A DNA stretch of 64,000 nt from Algoriphagus sp. CAU 1675. GTDB lineage: Bacteria > Bacteroidota > Bacteroidia > Cytophagales > Cyclobacteriaceae. The notes below the pieces were generated by a model, which was given only the letters and a program-made list of their open reading frames with translations, did not search any database and was not told the origin of the DNA. This document shows, piece after piece, positions 63,368-64,000 of the stretch. The first letter of the stretch is position 1. Each line of letters opens with the position of its first letter. The DNA lies in assembly GCF_029222925.1 (NCBI RefSeq), contig NZ_JARHUI010000001.1, positions 434,986 to 498,985 of the forward strand, written 5' to 3'. Both the position numbers and the translations under genes were made by a program.

Positions 63368-64000
63368 TTAGTCAAATTTGATGTCTTTCACATAAAGTTG
63401 CAAACTGCTTTTATCTCGGAAAAAATTCTCACGCAATTCAACAACTATATCAAAACGCATTTTTCCCCTGAGCATGTTAACAGTGGTAAGGTCCGGATCC
63501 TTAGCTCGGTCGGCCATTCCAAAGCCCAGACAAACCGGAGTAGTCAATTGCCCGTCCTGTACAATTTTAAACCGGAGGTGCTTGTCTTTCAATACGGTGA
63601 CTTCCTCGGCGTAGACATTGGAAATCCTGAAGATCGGTTCAGTGTTCCCGGGACCAAAAGGAGCCATCTGTTTTAGAATATTGTAGAACTTATAATTGAT
63701 TTGGTCCAAAAGCAACTCGTCGTCAAATTCGATGACAGGCTTTCGATGAATTTCCTCAATTCTCCTTTTTACCACTTCTTCAAACTTGGCCTGAAAGGCC
63801 GGTACATTGTCCACGGAAAGGGTAAGTCCGGCGGCATACTTGTGACCACCAAACTGGTCTAGCAAATCACTGCATTCTGCTATGGCCTCATAAATATTGA
63901 AGTCTACCACCGAGCGGGCACTTCCGGTTGCCTTAGAGTTGGATTCTGTCAGGATGATGGTGGGGCGATAGTATTTTTCTATACACCGGCTCGCCACGAT
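63368..64000 (-). CDS. recJ: single-stranded-DNA-specific exonuclease RecJ, C-terminal part
   Basis: The frame stays open to the last base of the window, so the N-terminal half (DHH motif) lies beyond it. The part present includes the DHHA1 region with [11 protein letters not shown], and the C-terminal OB-like domain ending YVKDIKFD. RecJ is a 5'-3' exonuclease for recombination and repair. It is the first gene of recJ-lptB-GH3 on this strand. Confidence 0.92.
   Translation of the reverse strand: MVASRCIEKYYRPTIILTESNSKATGSARSVVDFNIYEAIAECSDLLDQFGGHKYAAGLTLSVDNVPAFQAKFEEVVKRRIEEIHRKPVIEFDDELLLDQINYKFYNILKQMAPFGPGNTEPIFRISNVYAEEVTVLKDKHLRFKIVQDGQLTTPVCLGFGMADRAKDPDLTTVNMLRGKMRFDIVVELRENFFRDKSSLQLYVKDIKFD

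Overview
The window reads as chromosomal DNA of a Bacteroidota member, most likely of the Cytophagia (Cyclobacteriaceae/Algoriphagus-like). The reasons are a type IX secretion C-terminal sorting domain, a DUF4270 lipoprotein, a Bacteroidetes-type short glycogen synthase-like protein, a bacterial GGGP synthase, CcmC/D/E/F cytochrome c maturation, TAnnTTTG promoter motifs and an absence of clear Shine-Dalgarno sequences. The genus is an inference. I see about 60 protein genes, no rRNA or tRNA gene, no insertion sequence, no prophage and no CRISPR array. Coding density is high: no gene-free gap exceeds 300 bases (the largest are about 240 bases at 8839-9077, 230 at 22736-22963 and 215 at 49528-49743).

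Layout. 1-8.8 kb holds housekeeping genes: a SIMPL protein (cut by the window edge), rlmF, OsmC, lysC, ribH, a membrane TPR protein, a stand-alone pyruvate dehydrogenase E1 alpha, recF and a sugar nucleotidyltransferase. 9-10.7 kb is a PII/AmtB ammonium module. 11-15 kb holds batD-aroC and a dicarboxylate/glutamate symporter. 15.1-19.0 kb is ccmC-ccmD-ccmE-ccmF, with a CxxxY-type CcmE. 19.1-22.7 kb holds a small protein ending in CPPKC, a seven-helix membrane protein, a histidine kinase, a NarL-type regulator and a Gfo/Idh oxidoreductase. 23-28.1 kb is a tight five-gene operon joining an acetyl-CoA synthetase, a complete E1 alpha/E1 beta/E2 2-oxoacid dehydrogenase and a dedicated acyl carrier protein; this is the most unusual system in the window.

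28-42 kb is mainly housekeeping: a PLP dehydratase, an M23 peptidase, coaX, guaB, a lytic transglycosylase with a LOG protein, a YkgJ Cys-cluster protein, two envelope proteins with GGGP synthase, an AraC regulator, an acyl-CoA dehydrogenase and the minus-strand run panC-panD-flippase-zinc protease. 42-49.5 kb holds the glycogen synthase-like protein, the DUF4270 lipoprotein, glmS, a Kazal-domain lipoprotein, prfA, an acetyltransferase and a Cys/Met-metabolism PLP enzyme. 49.7-57.8 kb is secreted and periplasmic: a 937-residue YCF48/T9SS protein, a DUF3365 c-type heme lipoprotein and an operon of SUMF1-like protein, Tat-exported oxidoreductase, sugar isomerase-like TIM barrel and YCF48 lipoprotein. 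57.9-64 kb has a divergent HisA paralogue, csaA, an S10 carboxypeptidase, and the overlapping minus-strand set recJ-lptB-GH3.

Links between genes. The Ccm genes can serve the CxxCH protein at 52.7 kb. CoaX, PanC and PanD all feed CoA synthesis, which the AcsA/PDH/ACP operon draws on both for CoA and for the phosphopantetheine arm of its ACP. Many operons have one-base TAATG/TGATG or four-base ATGA overlaps, and most convergent gene ends carry a GC-rich hairpin that can terminate in one or both directions.
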